The notes under the pieces were generated by a model. It made no database searches. It had not been told where the DNA came from and saw nothing but the letters and a program-made list of their open reading frames with translations. The position numbers and the translations under genes are program-made. This document shows positions 1 through 10,304 of a stretch of DNA of 64,000 nucleotides, one piece after another. Source of the DNA: Cymodocea nodosa. Its lineage: Eukaryota > Streptophyta > Magnoliopsida > Alismatales > Cymodoceaceae. The DNA lies in contig CM072341.1 of the NCBI GenBank assembly GCA_036874045.1, forward strand, positions 9,870,501 through 9,934,500. The letters run 5' to 3'. Position 1 is the first letter of the stretch. The number at the start of each line of letters is the position of its first letter.

Positions 1-1882
1 AAAATTCTTGCCCTACCAGTTTCTCTAACATTTGATCCATAAAGGGTAATGGGAAATGATCCTTATGGGTGGCTTTGTTTAATTTCTGATAATCAATACA
101 CACTCTCCACCTAGTTTGCATTTTGGTTGAAACCAATTCATTGTTATCACTCATAACCATAGTAATTCCACATTTCTTGGGAACAACCTGAATAGGGCTA
201 ACCCAAGAACTATTTGAACTAGGATATATAATATCATGGTCCAACCACTTCACAATTTCTTTTTTCACAACCTCCTTAATATTTTCATTCAATCCCCTTT
301 GGGGTTGTCTTGATGGAGCATAGGTAGGATCTAAATGAATTCTATGAGTACAAATAGAAGTGCTTATTCCTTTAATATTTGACATGGTCCATCCAATAGC
401 TTTTCTATTTTCTTTAAGTACTATAATTAACTCAGCTTCTTGATCCTCAGATAAATGGGCAAAAACAATAATTGGCCACTTCTCATTCTCTCCAAGAAAT
501 ACATACTTGAGATCTATGGGTAGAGGTTTAAGTTCTAAGTTAACTTGCTCTTCAGCAACAGCTTCTTCTTCCTCTACTCCTATTTCAACAAAATCCACTT
601 GGTTATCTTCCTCAACTTCTATGCAAAGATCATCATCATAGTCACTTAGCACTAGAAAATTAACTTCTTCTTCAAAACAATAGCTAGAATCTTGAAGTAC
701 ATGAATAAGGTTGACCACTGTCCACCATTTGATCTTGCATACCACTATCTACGTTGAACACATTAAGTTGTGTCTTCTGATCTCCACAAGTGATCTGCAT
801 AAAACCTTCCCTGCAACCTATGTAAGCATCTATAGTTGTTAAAAAAGGTTGTCGTAAGATCAAAGATGCACTCTTCTTAAGATCCATAGTAGGTTGATTT
901 TCTATCACTATGAAATCTATAGGATAAATGAAATTTTGAACTTTAATTAGGAGATCTTCTACTAGTCCAAGAGGTATTCTAAAAGATCTATCAACTAAGC
1001 AGATTACTATCCTTATTGGTTGCAAGCAATTTAACCCTAATTCCTCATAAATACTAGAAGGCATAACATTCACTGCGACTCCTAAATCTTGTAAAGCTCC
1101 TTCAAAAGTGGTGTTTCCTATGATGCACGAAATAGTAGGAGTCCCAGGATCACTATACTTTCTAGGGATATAATCATAAAAATAAGAACTACTTGCTTCT
1201 GCTAAGTTCACACTCTTAGGTATCTTCTTAACTCTTTTCTTAGTACATAAATCTTTTAAAAACTTAGCATGTGAGGGAACTTGTCGAATTAACTCTAATA
1301 ACGGTATGTTCACTCTCACTTGCTCAAAGGTCTCTCTAATTAAATCTATCTTATCACCTCTTGATTCAGCTCTTAATCTAGCAAGATAAGGAGCACTAAT
1401 AGATGATTCTAATGGGGCACTAACTACTTGCTTACACTTAGCATAATTAGGTATCACTATAGGTTCCTTAATTACTTTTTCACTTGAAGGATTGCAACAA
1501 GATTCATTAGGACCTAAAGAGATAGGAAATTCACTACTAGGCCTATTGACTTCCTTACCCAACCTTAAAGTAACAAAAGCATCCACTTGTGCTCCAAGGT
1601 CGTCACATGTTGCATCCAAATCAATTGGATCAACATGAAAAACACCCTTACTAGAATTACCAATAGATTTATCTTTACTAATACTCTCCAAGATTGCATT
1701 AAATTTAGCTATGCCTTCACTTAAATCAATACCAGATGTATGATAAGAAGTTTTAACATTACATGTAGATGCACACTCAAATGAATCACGATAAGCATAT
1801 TGTTTAGGTTGTGAAAAGTTATGTTCTTTGATTTTGTTTTTATGCTTATTGTTTAGGGTTGTTAAGTTAAATAATAAAAACT
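1..1882 (-). pseudogene. Athila-like gag-C/protease/RT fragment (element C)
   Basis: Seen: a 402-aa open frame (684-1892) carries a VTLRLG motif and, near 1078-1092, the retropepsin-like D-L-G followed by a VMPSSIYEELGL-type stretch; this D-L-G in place of D-T/S-G is usual for Athila proteases. Left of it, frames broken by stops encode the protease-RT linker (WVSPIQVVPKK-type), and 1-110 encodes the start of reverse transcriptase (a CIDYxKLN-type motif and FPLPFMDQMLEKL) before the window edge. No zinc knuckle and no PBS are visible upstream of the ORF. The last ~10 codons at the right lie in the LTR that starts near 1883, so the ORF start is not the true start. Inference: C is an older element into which B inserted. 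Confidence 0.85.
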
Positions 1883-2853
1883 TGTATATCAATAATTACT
1901 TCTAGAAATAAACAAACAACCTTTCACACAAATTAACTATTAAATCCAATTTGCATTTTTAACTACAAGTGCACAGTGTATATTGTATTAGTGTGCAAGT
2001 ATAGGTCGAACCAACAAAGATTGAGTAAGAATTGTGTATTGTTTCAATTTTTATATTGGAGTTTATGTGTGTACAGTAAACATTCCATTGAGTTATAGTT
2101 AACTCAACAGACCTAGTTCGTGGAGTTATGGTTAACTCAACGGACTAACCTTGTGGACTTACAGTTAACTCCACGAGCCTATCTTTGAAGTTAAATACTA
2201 CTATTTACAAAGGAATTCGGCCAACCATTGGGTGGTTCCACAGAATGTAAATAACATCAATTAAGCTCTTTAATGTTAGTTAATATTAGATTTATCATTA
2301 AGCAACACTAATATTCAGATATTTCAGACAGTAACTATTAAAATCTTTAAGTATCTAGAATGAATCAATTTCAGTAAACAATAAACTATTTTCTATTTTC
2401 TGAATCAAACTAACATAAAGCATTCACAACACTAACAATTTTAACATTAATCATGATACAAAACAAACAATACAACATTGTAATGCTAAATATAAACACA
2501 GATAAGTTGTTGTTTTTGGTATTTTTGTTTTGATATGTTCCTGAAGATGAGCGAAGGTGAAATATAAAAATCTCTATCAATAGTAAAAACTTCTGTCGCT
2601 ACATGTGATGCGATTACACCACTGAAAACTTAATCACTTACAATCTTGCCTCCTCTCCCTATAGAATCGCGAGTCCAAAATTGCAAGATAATCTCCTCTT
2701 CAGCATATTGGCATCAACCCGAAACTAAGGCTAGAAGCTTTACGAACTCTTGGGATATGAGTCGGTGCTTGGTGAAAATGGCTTCCCTTCTCATGACATG
2801 ATCACTCCTCATAGTGGTTGTCAGGCACCATGTTTGGCTTGAAAACGACCCGA
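1883..2853 (-). mobile_element. 3' LTR of element B, part 1 (interrupted by element A)
   Basis: Homologous along its length to the A LTR (2854-4866), including the PBS-proximal block 'tttcacacaaatt', the tgcaagta-aggtc block and three hairpins (about 2085-2183). It breaks exactly at 2853, after 'cgaccc-ga', and the rest of the LTR resumes at 19787. The left border is approximate: I place it at 1883 (TG) by alignment with the E LTR start (58929). Non-coding; the short ORFs in it are not genes. Confidence 0.8.
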
Positions 2854-4866
2854 TGTTTGGATCTCTAGCACGGCACCAGAAAACTTGTTTGGTTACCCAG
2901 CAATGCGCTAGAAAAACTTGGATTTGTTAACTTCTATTTTTACTTAGTTTATCTTTATCCCTATTCCTTTTTAGAAGTAAACAAACAACCTTTCACACAA
3001 ATTATATATTAATTCCAATGTGTATTTTAACTGCAAGTGCACAGTGTCTATTGTATTAGTGTGCAAGTACAGGTCGGTCTCACAGGGAATTGCTTAAGAA
3101 TTGTGAACTATTCTGATTTTAACAATCAAATTTATATATTCAATAAGCTCTCCGTTGAGTTACAGTTAACTCAACGGACTAAGTTCGTTGAGTTATGGCT
3201 AACTTAACGGACTAACCTCGTGGACTTAAGTTAATTCCACGAGCTTGCCTTTCCTATTTAATACTACTATTTACAAAGGAAATCGGCCAACCATTGGGCA
3301 GTTCCACAGATTGTAAATAACACCAATTAAGCTCTTTAATGTTAGCAAACACTGGATTTATCTTTAGGCAATATTAACATTCAGATAATTCAAACAATAA
3401 CCATTAAAATTTTTTAAGTCTTTTAAACTGTAATACTAAAACAAACATAAAACAATCAAAACACTGACAAAGATAACATTAATCACGATACAAAACAAAC
3501 AATACAACACTCAAATACACAATATAAACATAGATAACTTGTTTTTGGTATTTTTGTTTTGATATGAGCATGGAAATGGGCGAAAGGTGAAATGTAAAGT
3601 AATCTTAGTCGATAGTAAATACTTCTGTCACTACATGCAACACGATTACACCACTGAAAACTTAATCACTTACAATTCTGCCTCCTCTTCCTATAGAATC
3701 GTGAGTCCAGAATTGCAAGATGATCTCCTCTTTAGCATACAGGCATCAACCCGAAGCCAAGGCTAGAAGCTTTACGATCTCCTGAGATATGAGTCGACAC
3801 TTAGTGAAAATGGCTTCCCTTCCCACGATGAGATCACTCCTCACAGTGGTTGTCAAGCATTGTGTTTGGCTCGGAATCGACCCGACATCAGGAAAGTTTC
3901 CTCGCAGACCTCTGTTGGTTGGTGATTATGGTGGTGGTGATGATGGTTGGTGTGGTACTTCAGAGAATTGCCGATGTTGATCCTCCTCTACACACACTGG
4001 CCACACCCATCAATCACACTCTTTACATCTTTTTCTTCTTTTCTTTTATATTTCTTCAGTGGTAACTGCTTCTACTTGAATGGTCGGTTGGATTTCCTTC
4101 ATTCATATCAACGACGATGATTTCTTCTCCCTTCGACGAGTGAATTCCTGCGTGATACGTGTGATCGTGGTTTTCCTTCGAATGTCCTGTTTCTGTAACC
4201 AGTATAGTGGCATATTAGAAAATAAATGGTCCATGGAGTTACAGATAACTGAACGGACTTACTTCGTTGATTTAACTATAAAACACGTGTAATAAAGAAA
4301 TAAGCTGCTAACCTAACGCGTTACCTTAGTGTGTATTCATGTAACTCAACGCGTATAGTTATGCTAACTTAACAAGTTAAACATATGCATCTCACGTGAC
4401 ATAATAGAGCATTTAAATTCAACACGTGCATAATTCTAACTTAACGAGTTATTACTGTTCACCTAAATATTCTTTTAGCGTTCAGATATATAACTTAAGG
4501 TTTTTACTCACTAACTCAATGAGTTCTCACGTGATCTTTTTATACCTTTAAACCTGTAACTCAACAAGTTATACTGTTCACCTAAATATTCTTTTAACGT
4601 TTGAAACATAACTGTCCGGTACATGCAATATAACTCTCCGAAATAATAGAAAATTCAGATACTAAAGAATTAAAAACCAGCAACTTACCGACAATTCAGA
4701 AATGTATTAAATTAACGCTAATTCCTTGAAATTATGTAGATTCTTTCATTAAAGCATATAACAGTGTAATTATAACATAATGGCTTAATTCTCATATGAT
4801 AAGCTAAATATTATGCAATTAACCATCATTTAACCGTTAATATTATGCACTTTTTCATTCTAGACA
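2854..4866 (-). repeat. 3' LTR of element A
   Basis: Paired with 17778-19781. Relative to the other LTR it lacks about 18 bp near 3430 and has extra sequence near 4453-4490, so the two have diverged for some time. A TATA-like AATATAAAAG lies on the minus strand at 4043-4052. It contains three hairpins (3152-3243) and four CACGTG boxes (4284, 4393, 4423, 4528). The block at 3031-3074, read on the minus strand, is the GACCTGTACTTGC ... GTGCACTTGCAG signature that recurs in every gypsy LTR of this window. Confidence 0.93.
3152..3243. repeat. Triple hairpin array in LTR
   Basis: Three consecutive inverted repeats. The first has arms 3152-3162 (CCGTTGAGTTA) and 3167-3177 (TAACTCAACGG), perfect 11-bp arms with a 4-nt loop. 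The second is 3186-3195 with 3200-3209 (one mismatch). The third is 3217-3228 with 3232-3243, using CTCGTGG/CCACGAG outer arms. The same triple occurs at 18080-18175, about 2085-2183 and about 59142-59232. Confidence 0.9.
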
Positions 4867-4879
4867 CTCCCCCCATACC
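4867..4879 (-). other. Polypurine tract of element A
   Basis: Minus strand reads GGTATGGGGGGAG, ending directly against the LTR start TGTCTAG. This is the expected plus-strand primer site for reverse transcription of a minus-oriented element. The corresponding tract of B is at 20817-20828. Confidence 0.9.
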
Positions 4880-6632
4880 TAAATTTTTGCTAGTCCCTTA
4901 GCAAACTAAGATCTAATTAATTAGTCTTTCTAAAAGTGCAAGAATTAATTCTTCCTCTCTTTTTTTTTTATATGTTCAGCATAAGAACTTGTATTATATA
5001 GATCTTCTGTATGTTTCAGTAATATTGTTTTCTCCTCTTCAACCTACAAATATACTTAGAATATATGCAAATTACATACAAAGTATATCATCATCACATA
5101 GGTGTTAATTATATTATCGTTTGTTCTTCTTTTCATCATTTGTCATCCTGAATTTTCCAATAAGATTTCTAGAAGAAATTTCAACAACATACGAATCAAA
5201 GTACAATCCAATTCAATCTGATTAAGACAAGTAGAATAAAGAATTGTATCTCCATAAAAAAACTTCAAAAAGTCAATTCTAGATTCATATTTCAGCAATT
5301 CTAGATAACAGAAAATATACTCGATTCATAAGATATCTGTATTTCACAAAACACTTGTATCTTTTCAGAATAGTATATGTATTTTTGTACTTTAAAAGTT
5401 AATTTGACAAGCTTGAATCATACAAGAGCTTTCTAATGTACCCAAGTAATGAGCTTTCAGTCAACAATCCCAAATCTGATCAGGATCTTAGGTTGCCAGA
5501 TTTGAAGAGTCCTTTTTCAGGTCAACAATCCTTACATACCTATCTGCTCAAGTATAAAAGGCTCGTGATCAAACAAGTCAATAAACTCTCAAAGTTTTTT
5601 TTTTTTTTTTTAAACAATCACAGATAAACACTATATATGTACATATTTCATTAATACAGATGCAATAAAACACCAATCTCATATAGTCCTGCTTCTATCA
5701 TTTATTGAAAATATGAATCCATAACAATAAGCTCATACTTTTTCTATAGTTTAATAAGATCTACACATAAATCATTCTACAAGTTTAATTAGTCACATTA
5801 AATGTATCCTTAATCATATGTGTTTCATTTAATCTAGAATTCACATCTCAGCTCTTTCAGGACTTCAGATAATTTACTGATTTTCAGTTAAGCATTCTAA
5901 TTTCATTTTAAATTCGTGAAACTATTAAAATCATAAATTTTAGCAAAAACATAAGATACTATATCTAGATTTGTATGAATAGTAAAATTTGTAGCATCTT
6001 ATATAAGATTATAAATATAACATTCAAGTAGTTACAGTCCTTAAAAATTTCAAAGTTTCACCTATTGGATAGGTATAGCAAATTCTTGTTCAAAAATTTT
6101 CACTTTCCACATATAGAACTTTTGCTTCCTTTAATTAACAAACTTGCATGGCTGTTACTTTAATTACCTCCCCCCCCATACCTACATTTTGCATTGTCCT
6201 CAATGTAAAGGATTTGACAATAAATACGGTAATTGTAGCAGGTATGAATACAGTTTCATTGATTTAGCACCTAACTCAACAAATGGGTTTAAATCTAAAT
6301 TCAGGATAAGTAATCAGTTACATACCTTATTTCGTTTGTATCTCCTTCTACATATTCTAATTTTTGATTCTAAAAAACTTTTTATTCACAGATAAAAGCA
6401 GAATATATTACAAAATAACGGTTAACAGATATTTATAAATCAGTGTCTTGTGTGGAACCCAGGCTTCTATGCCTTTGGTGGCTCACAAGCAAGCCAGTTG
6501 GTTTCCTAGAACAGATACCAACAAACTAGATTGATATTTTGTTTTTGTTTTTTTTTTTTTTTTTTATAAAACTAAAATTTTTCTAAAAGTAAATATAGAA
6601 AACACACAACATTAAAAGCATAAAATCACAGC
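4880..6632 (-). other. 3' non-coding region of element A, with shared block and second PPT-like tract
   Basis: No credible coding frame. About 5040-6090 is strongly similar, in the same element sense, to 38870-39985 of copia element F and to the same region of B (about 20990-22000); the 5401-5600 stretch is nearly identical in F apart from scattered substitutions. A second polypurine run (minus strand GGTATGGGGGGGGGAGG) lies at 6167-6182, so the block is framed by two PPT-like tracts. Poly-T runs occur near 5598 and 6541. Confidence 0.75.
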
Positions 6633-7768
6633 TTAAGAACATGATTGAAAAGTAGAAACAAATGGAATAAACGTGTTAGTCCAAGTAAACTTTTTAGGCA
6701 TAATTCTTCTTACTATTAATTCTGTTTTAATGCAGTTCGTGTTCCTTCTTAATTTGTAAACTTGTAGTATATTATCAATGCTAAATACAAGTGTATTACC
6801 ATTAATGAAATGAAATACAGAAAGGGATCCTTTTCGATTCCAAGATAATGTAGTAGTTTCTATTTCTACATCTATTTCAATATATTCCTTTTCCCACTTC
6901 CACTCATTTATGTCTTTCACAATCCATATTTGAAATTTCATCAATTCATCCCACCATCTTATAAGACATAAAGTAGGATCATCATATTCATTATACCACA
7001 TTCCTAATTGAATTTTATCCTATTCTGCAAATGGTGGTATAGCTGTATCACTTGGTATAGGTAATATTTCTATATATTCATCATAACTATCTATGTTTAC
7101 TATGTATAAATCAGATCTAAATGCAACTAATATATCTGTGACTAGATATATATATCCATCAAGTATGACATGCATGCTGTTAATTAATGATTTCTGTCCT
7201 AGATATATCATAGTGTTTTCAGTCCAAGATCTATTTATAAAATTATACACACTCAAGCATAAATCTTCATCCCATTTTCCTATAGGTCTCCAACAATATA
7301 ATTTTCAGGAATGGTCGAATTTTTATCAGAAAATATTAAAGCCAACCCACAATTTTCAGTTGGTACTTCATTTCTATTAGGTCTTCCTATATTCCACTCT
7401 TCTCTTGTAATAGGATTTCTAATCAAAACATCAGGTAATAGAATTGCATACCTTGGTTTGGTTCTATATATAATTAATCCTTCATCCATCCCCATAATAT
7501 GATCTATTCCTTCTAATGTAATGGGTGGAATTCCAGTAATTTCTTCCATATTCAGATATTCATGGCTAATTAAACTACGATTAAATGACTTCCATATGAA
7601 TCCATCTCGAGTCTTAGTCATTTTTACAGCTTGTAGTCCTTGAAAATATTTTTCTCCAACACAGTCTTTAATTTTCTTTGATACACAACACAGCCTGCAC
7701 AGATCTTTAGCTGACAAGTTACTCAATATTTCCCTTAGTGCATCCTACGGTAATTGCATCAATTCCAT
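6633..7768 (-). pseudogene. F-box protein pseudogene carried by element A
   Basis: The frame from ATG 7766-7768 encodes MELMQLP then a stop, then an F-box helix region (DALREILSNL, AKDLCRLCCVSKKIKDCV) and a C-terminal region of F-box-associated type (IRNPITREEW). F-box proteins bind SKP1 and recruit substrates to SCF ubiquitin ligases. The reading continues to 6633 through one frame break near 7300 and one stop near 7020, where copy B keeps sense codons. The whole would be about 370-380 aa, normal for an F-box/FBA protein. Its place inside the LTR pair, in the same sense as gag and at the same position in B, shows it is cargo of the element, not a host locus. It could be a former env-position ORF or a transduplicated host gene. 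Confidence 0.75.
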
Positions 7769-7989
7769 TTGTTGATTCTGTATAAACAAAAATTAATAGA
7801 GACAAAATTAACATAGCTACTACACATCCTCGTGGAGTTAGGTCATAACTCAACGGATTAAGTTCGTTGAGTTAAGTAATAACTCTATGATACTATTAAC
7901 TATAAGCAAACTTACACTTTTTTTTTAATTTTTTTTATTTTTTATATTTTACTTACTATATTATACATAGTTACTTCAGTTATGATGTT
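7769..7989 (-). other. Spacer between gag capsid and F-box
   Basis: Contains a hairpin pair at about 7830-7892 (CTCGTGGAGTTA, TAACTCAACGG, CGTTGAGTTA motifs) and a T-rich run. B has the same spacer at about 23850-23940. No gene. Confidence 0.6.
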
Positions 7990-9184
7990 TCATTTAGTTA
8001 CCCTCCCAAAGGAGGTATCAATTTCATTAACAGTTCTGTTAATAGGGTTAGGTACTACTTGCATTGGCAATCCTCTAGTAAGTCTAACTTCTATTGATTC
8101 TTTCTGTTTAGGTGGTATATTTCTATTTATATTTTGATTTTGAATTACAACATTTCCAAATACAAAATCTAGATGATTATTTAATTGTTGGATTATTTTT
8201 TCTAATTTCTCTATTCTAGATCCTTGTTCAAGTAATGCTTCATAGCTTATATTCTTTTCATTTATATTTTCTCCTACTTGGAAATTGTTGTTTCTCCAAG
8301 ATAAATTTGGGTGATTTCTCCAATTAGGATTATAAGAATTTCCAAAGTTATCCTTCTGGTTTTTAGCATAAATAATATCTAGATCATTAATGTTTGCATT
8401 CTTTTCTGCTAGCTTTTGATTTAATGATAACTCTTCTATTTTCTTTGTTAATTCAGTTAATTTAACTTCAAACATAGTGCTCGAATCTATTTCATGCATT
8501 CCTCTTGGCAATATTCTTTTATCTACAATAACTTCAGCCGAGTTTTCCCACTGTGCAGTTCTTTTTGCAATGTTTTCTAAATATGCCCATGCTTCTTCAC
8601 TACACAATTTTAAAAATCCATTTTGACAAGTAGATTCTAATAAAGATTTCGTTGAAACATCTATGCCTTCATAAATTTTACCTATCAATTGTACTTTACT
8701 CATTACATGATGTGGACATTGAGTTAGTAAATTTTTAAATCTTTCAAAATATTTCCAGAATGATTCACCCTGTTTTTGGCTACACATTAATATTTCTTTT
8801 TTCTTTTTAATCATTTGATGTGTTGGATAATATTTTTCTAGAAAAACAGAGCAAAATTCAGTCCATGCAGAAATTGAATCAAGTGACAGAGTATATAACC
8901 ATATCTTATCTGTGTCTTTTAAAGCGAAAGGGATATATCCAAGTTTAATAGCATCCATACTCATGTTTGACATTTTCATCATTTGACAAACTTCATTAAA
9001 TTCTCTAAGGAAATAATAGGGCATCCTCTCTTTCTAATCTATGAAAATGTGGTAATTGACTAATATAATTAGATTTCAGTTCAAACCTATCTCCCTCAAA
9101 GTTTGGCAATCGAATACATGAAGGTTCATCAACTAATTCAGGATACAGAATTTCTCCTAATGGTTTTTCCACTAGAGCAGCCAT
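7990..9184 (-). pseudogene. gag: gag capsid ORF located 3' of integrase (element A)
   Basis: Starts at ATG 9182-9184 (MAALVEKPL). After one frame break near 9022 a 344-aa frame encodes a Retrotrans_gag-type capsid: FHxLER, YFLREFNEVC, AIKLGYIPFALKD, WTEFCSVFLEKYYP, GESFWKYFERFKNLLTQCPHH and EEAWAYLENIAKRTAQWE, in the order known from Athila gag. The C-terminal half has an NYNPNWRNHPNLSW motif, a coiled coil and an RLTRG motif; no zinc knuckle is present. Gag capsid forms the virus-like particle. Usually it lies 5' of protease; here it lies 3' of IN and of the plant-transposon ORF. B carries the same ORF in the same place (24013-25206). Similarity calls are from recalled family features, not a search. 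Confidence 0.85.
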
Positions 9185-10304
9185 CTCTACATTCTCTTTT
9201 AAAGAAAGGTTAGCTACACCCTAAAGGATTTCGTTAAAGTCTAATTCAGATAATTTTTCAGTACGTCTCTATGTTCAATAATCCTGTGTAGGTGTTATTA
9301 CTAATCATTTAGTGCTAGGAGAACAAATCCATGTGCTCATAAACTCTTAACATAAAATAAGATAACAGAAGATTAATTACATACCAGTTTGAAGCTTTAT
9401 ACTCAGTAAATAGTTGTTGACGGATGAAGTTGAATCAGCTGCTTCTCCTTCTAGTTCCCCAACAAATTTTCTTTTCTCAAATGCTGGTAACTCGTAAATA
9501 ACATTTTATTTTATATATATAATGCACGTCCATAAAGCAAATAAATCTCATTGCAAGAACGTGTCTTGCAACGTGCAGTGTGGTTCATACTTTTATGGGT
9601 ACGTGTACCACTACTAATTTCAAATTTCAGTAACCGCTAACCCTACGAAGTTTCGTTCGTGGCTAAAAGAATAACTGTTTAGCTTAATCCATGAACTAAC
9701 CACGTTGAGTTACAGATAACTCAACGGAATAGCTTCAGTTACTGTTGCTAACTCCACAGACTAACTTTGTTGAGTTATAGATAACTCAACAGAGTGACCT
9801 TATATTATATTACTGACCTCGTGGAGTTAAGTTTAACTCAACGAACTTACTTCGTTGAGTTAACACTTAGCAGATTTTCTAAAACTTACTTCTTGTATTA
9901 ACTTCTATATATAAATTTTTCCTGCATTCTATCAACTTAATTAAAGTTAAATACAATGCAGTATTCTAATTTAATTCATTTAAATTTGAACATTATATAA
10001 AATTTTTTTAACTTGCAGTTCATTTCATGTTATGTAGAATTTAAATTTTTTTCTTTACAACATGTAGATATTTTCAAGCATTTGGTCTGTTATCATACCT
10101 TCAATCTTGTCCTTCTGCAGATTACATAATGTTTCACATTTTATATAATATTCAAGATAATTCATTCATTTATATCATTCATAAACACGCATGAAAAATA
10201 TATTTGAAAAGCATATATTCATTCATATGAATCAATTACTGTACAATCAAATCAGATATTTTTCATACAAATATATACAAGTACAAGTAGACAAACTATA
10301 CAAT
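9185..10304 (-). other. Spacer with hairpin cluster
   Basis: No gene. Hairpins: 9703-9712 with 9717-9726 (CGTTGAGTTA / TAACTCAACG, perfect), 9768-9777 with 9782-9791, and a CTCGTGGAGTTA-led pair near 9829-9855. B has the equivalent cluster at about 25735-25890. The first ~100 bp upstream of the gag ATG may be an extension of the gag frame (LSELDFNEIL). Confidence 0.65.

Noticed and set aside
3789..4292. ORFs inside the A LTR, also at 61387-61575
   Set aside because: They lie in LTR sequence on the strand opposite to the element and are not kept in the other LTR copies.
5598..5612. Long poly-T runs (also 6541, 12840, 22560) as retrotransposed poly(A) tails
   Set aside because: They occur at like positions in A and B within element spacers and have no target duplications of LINE or SINE type.
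5436..5627. Small plus-strand ORF conserved at 21384-21581 (MYPxxELSVNN start)
   Set aside because: It lies antisense in the non-coding block shared by A, B and copia F. In the F copy the frame is broken right after the ATG, so conservation is that of the DNA block, not of a protein.
6633..7768. F-box ORF as an independent host gene
   Set aside because: It is inside the LTRs of A, in element sense, and the same arrangement recurs in B; both copies are broken.
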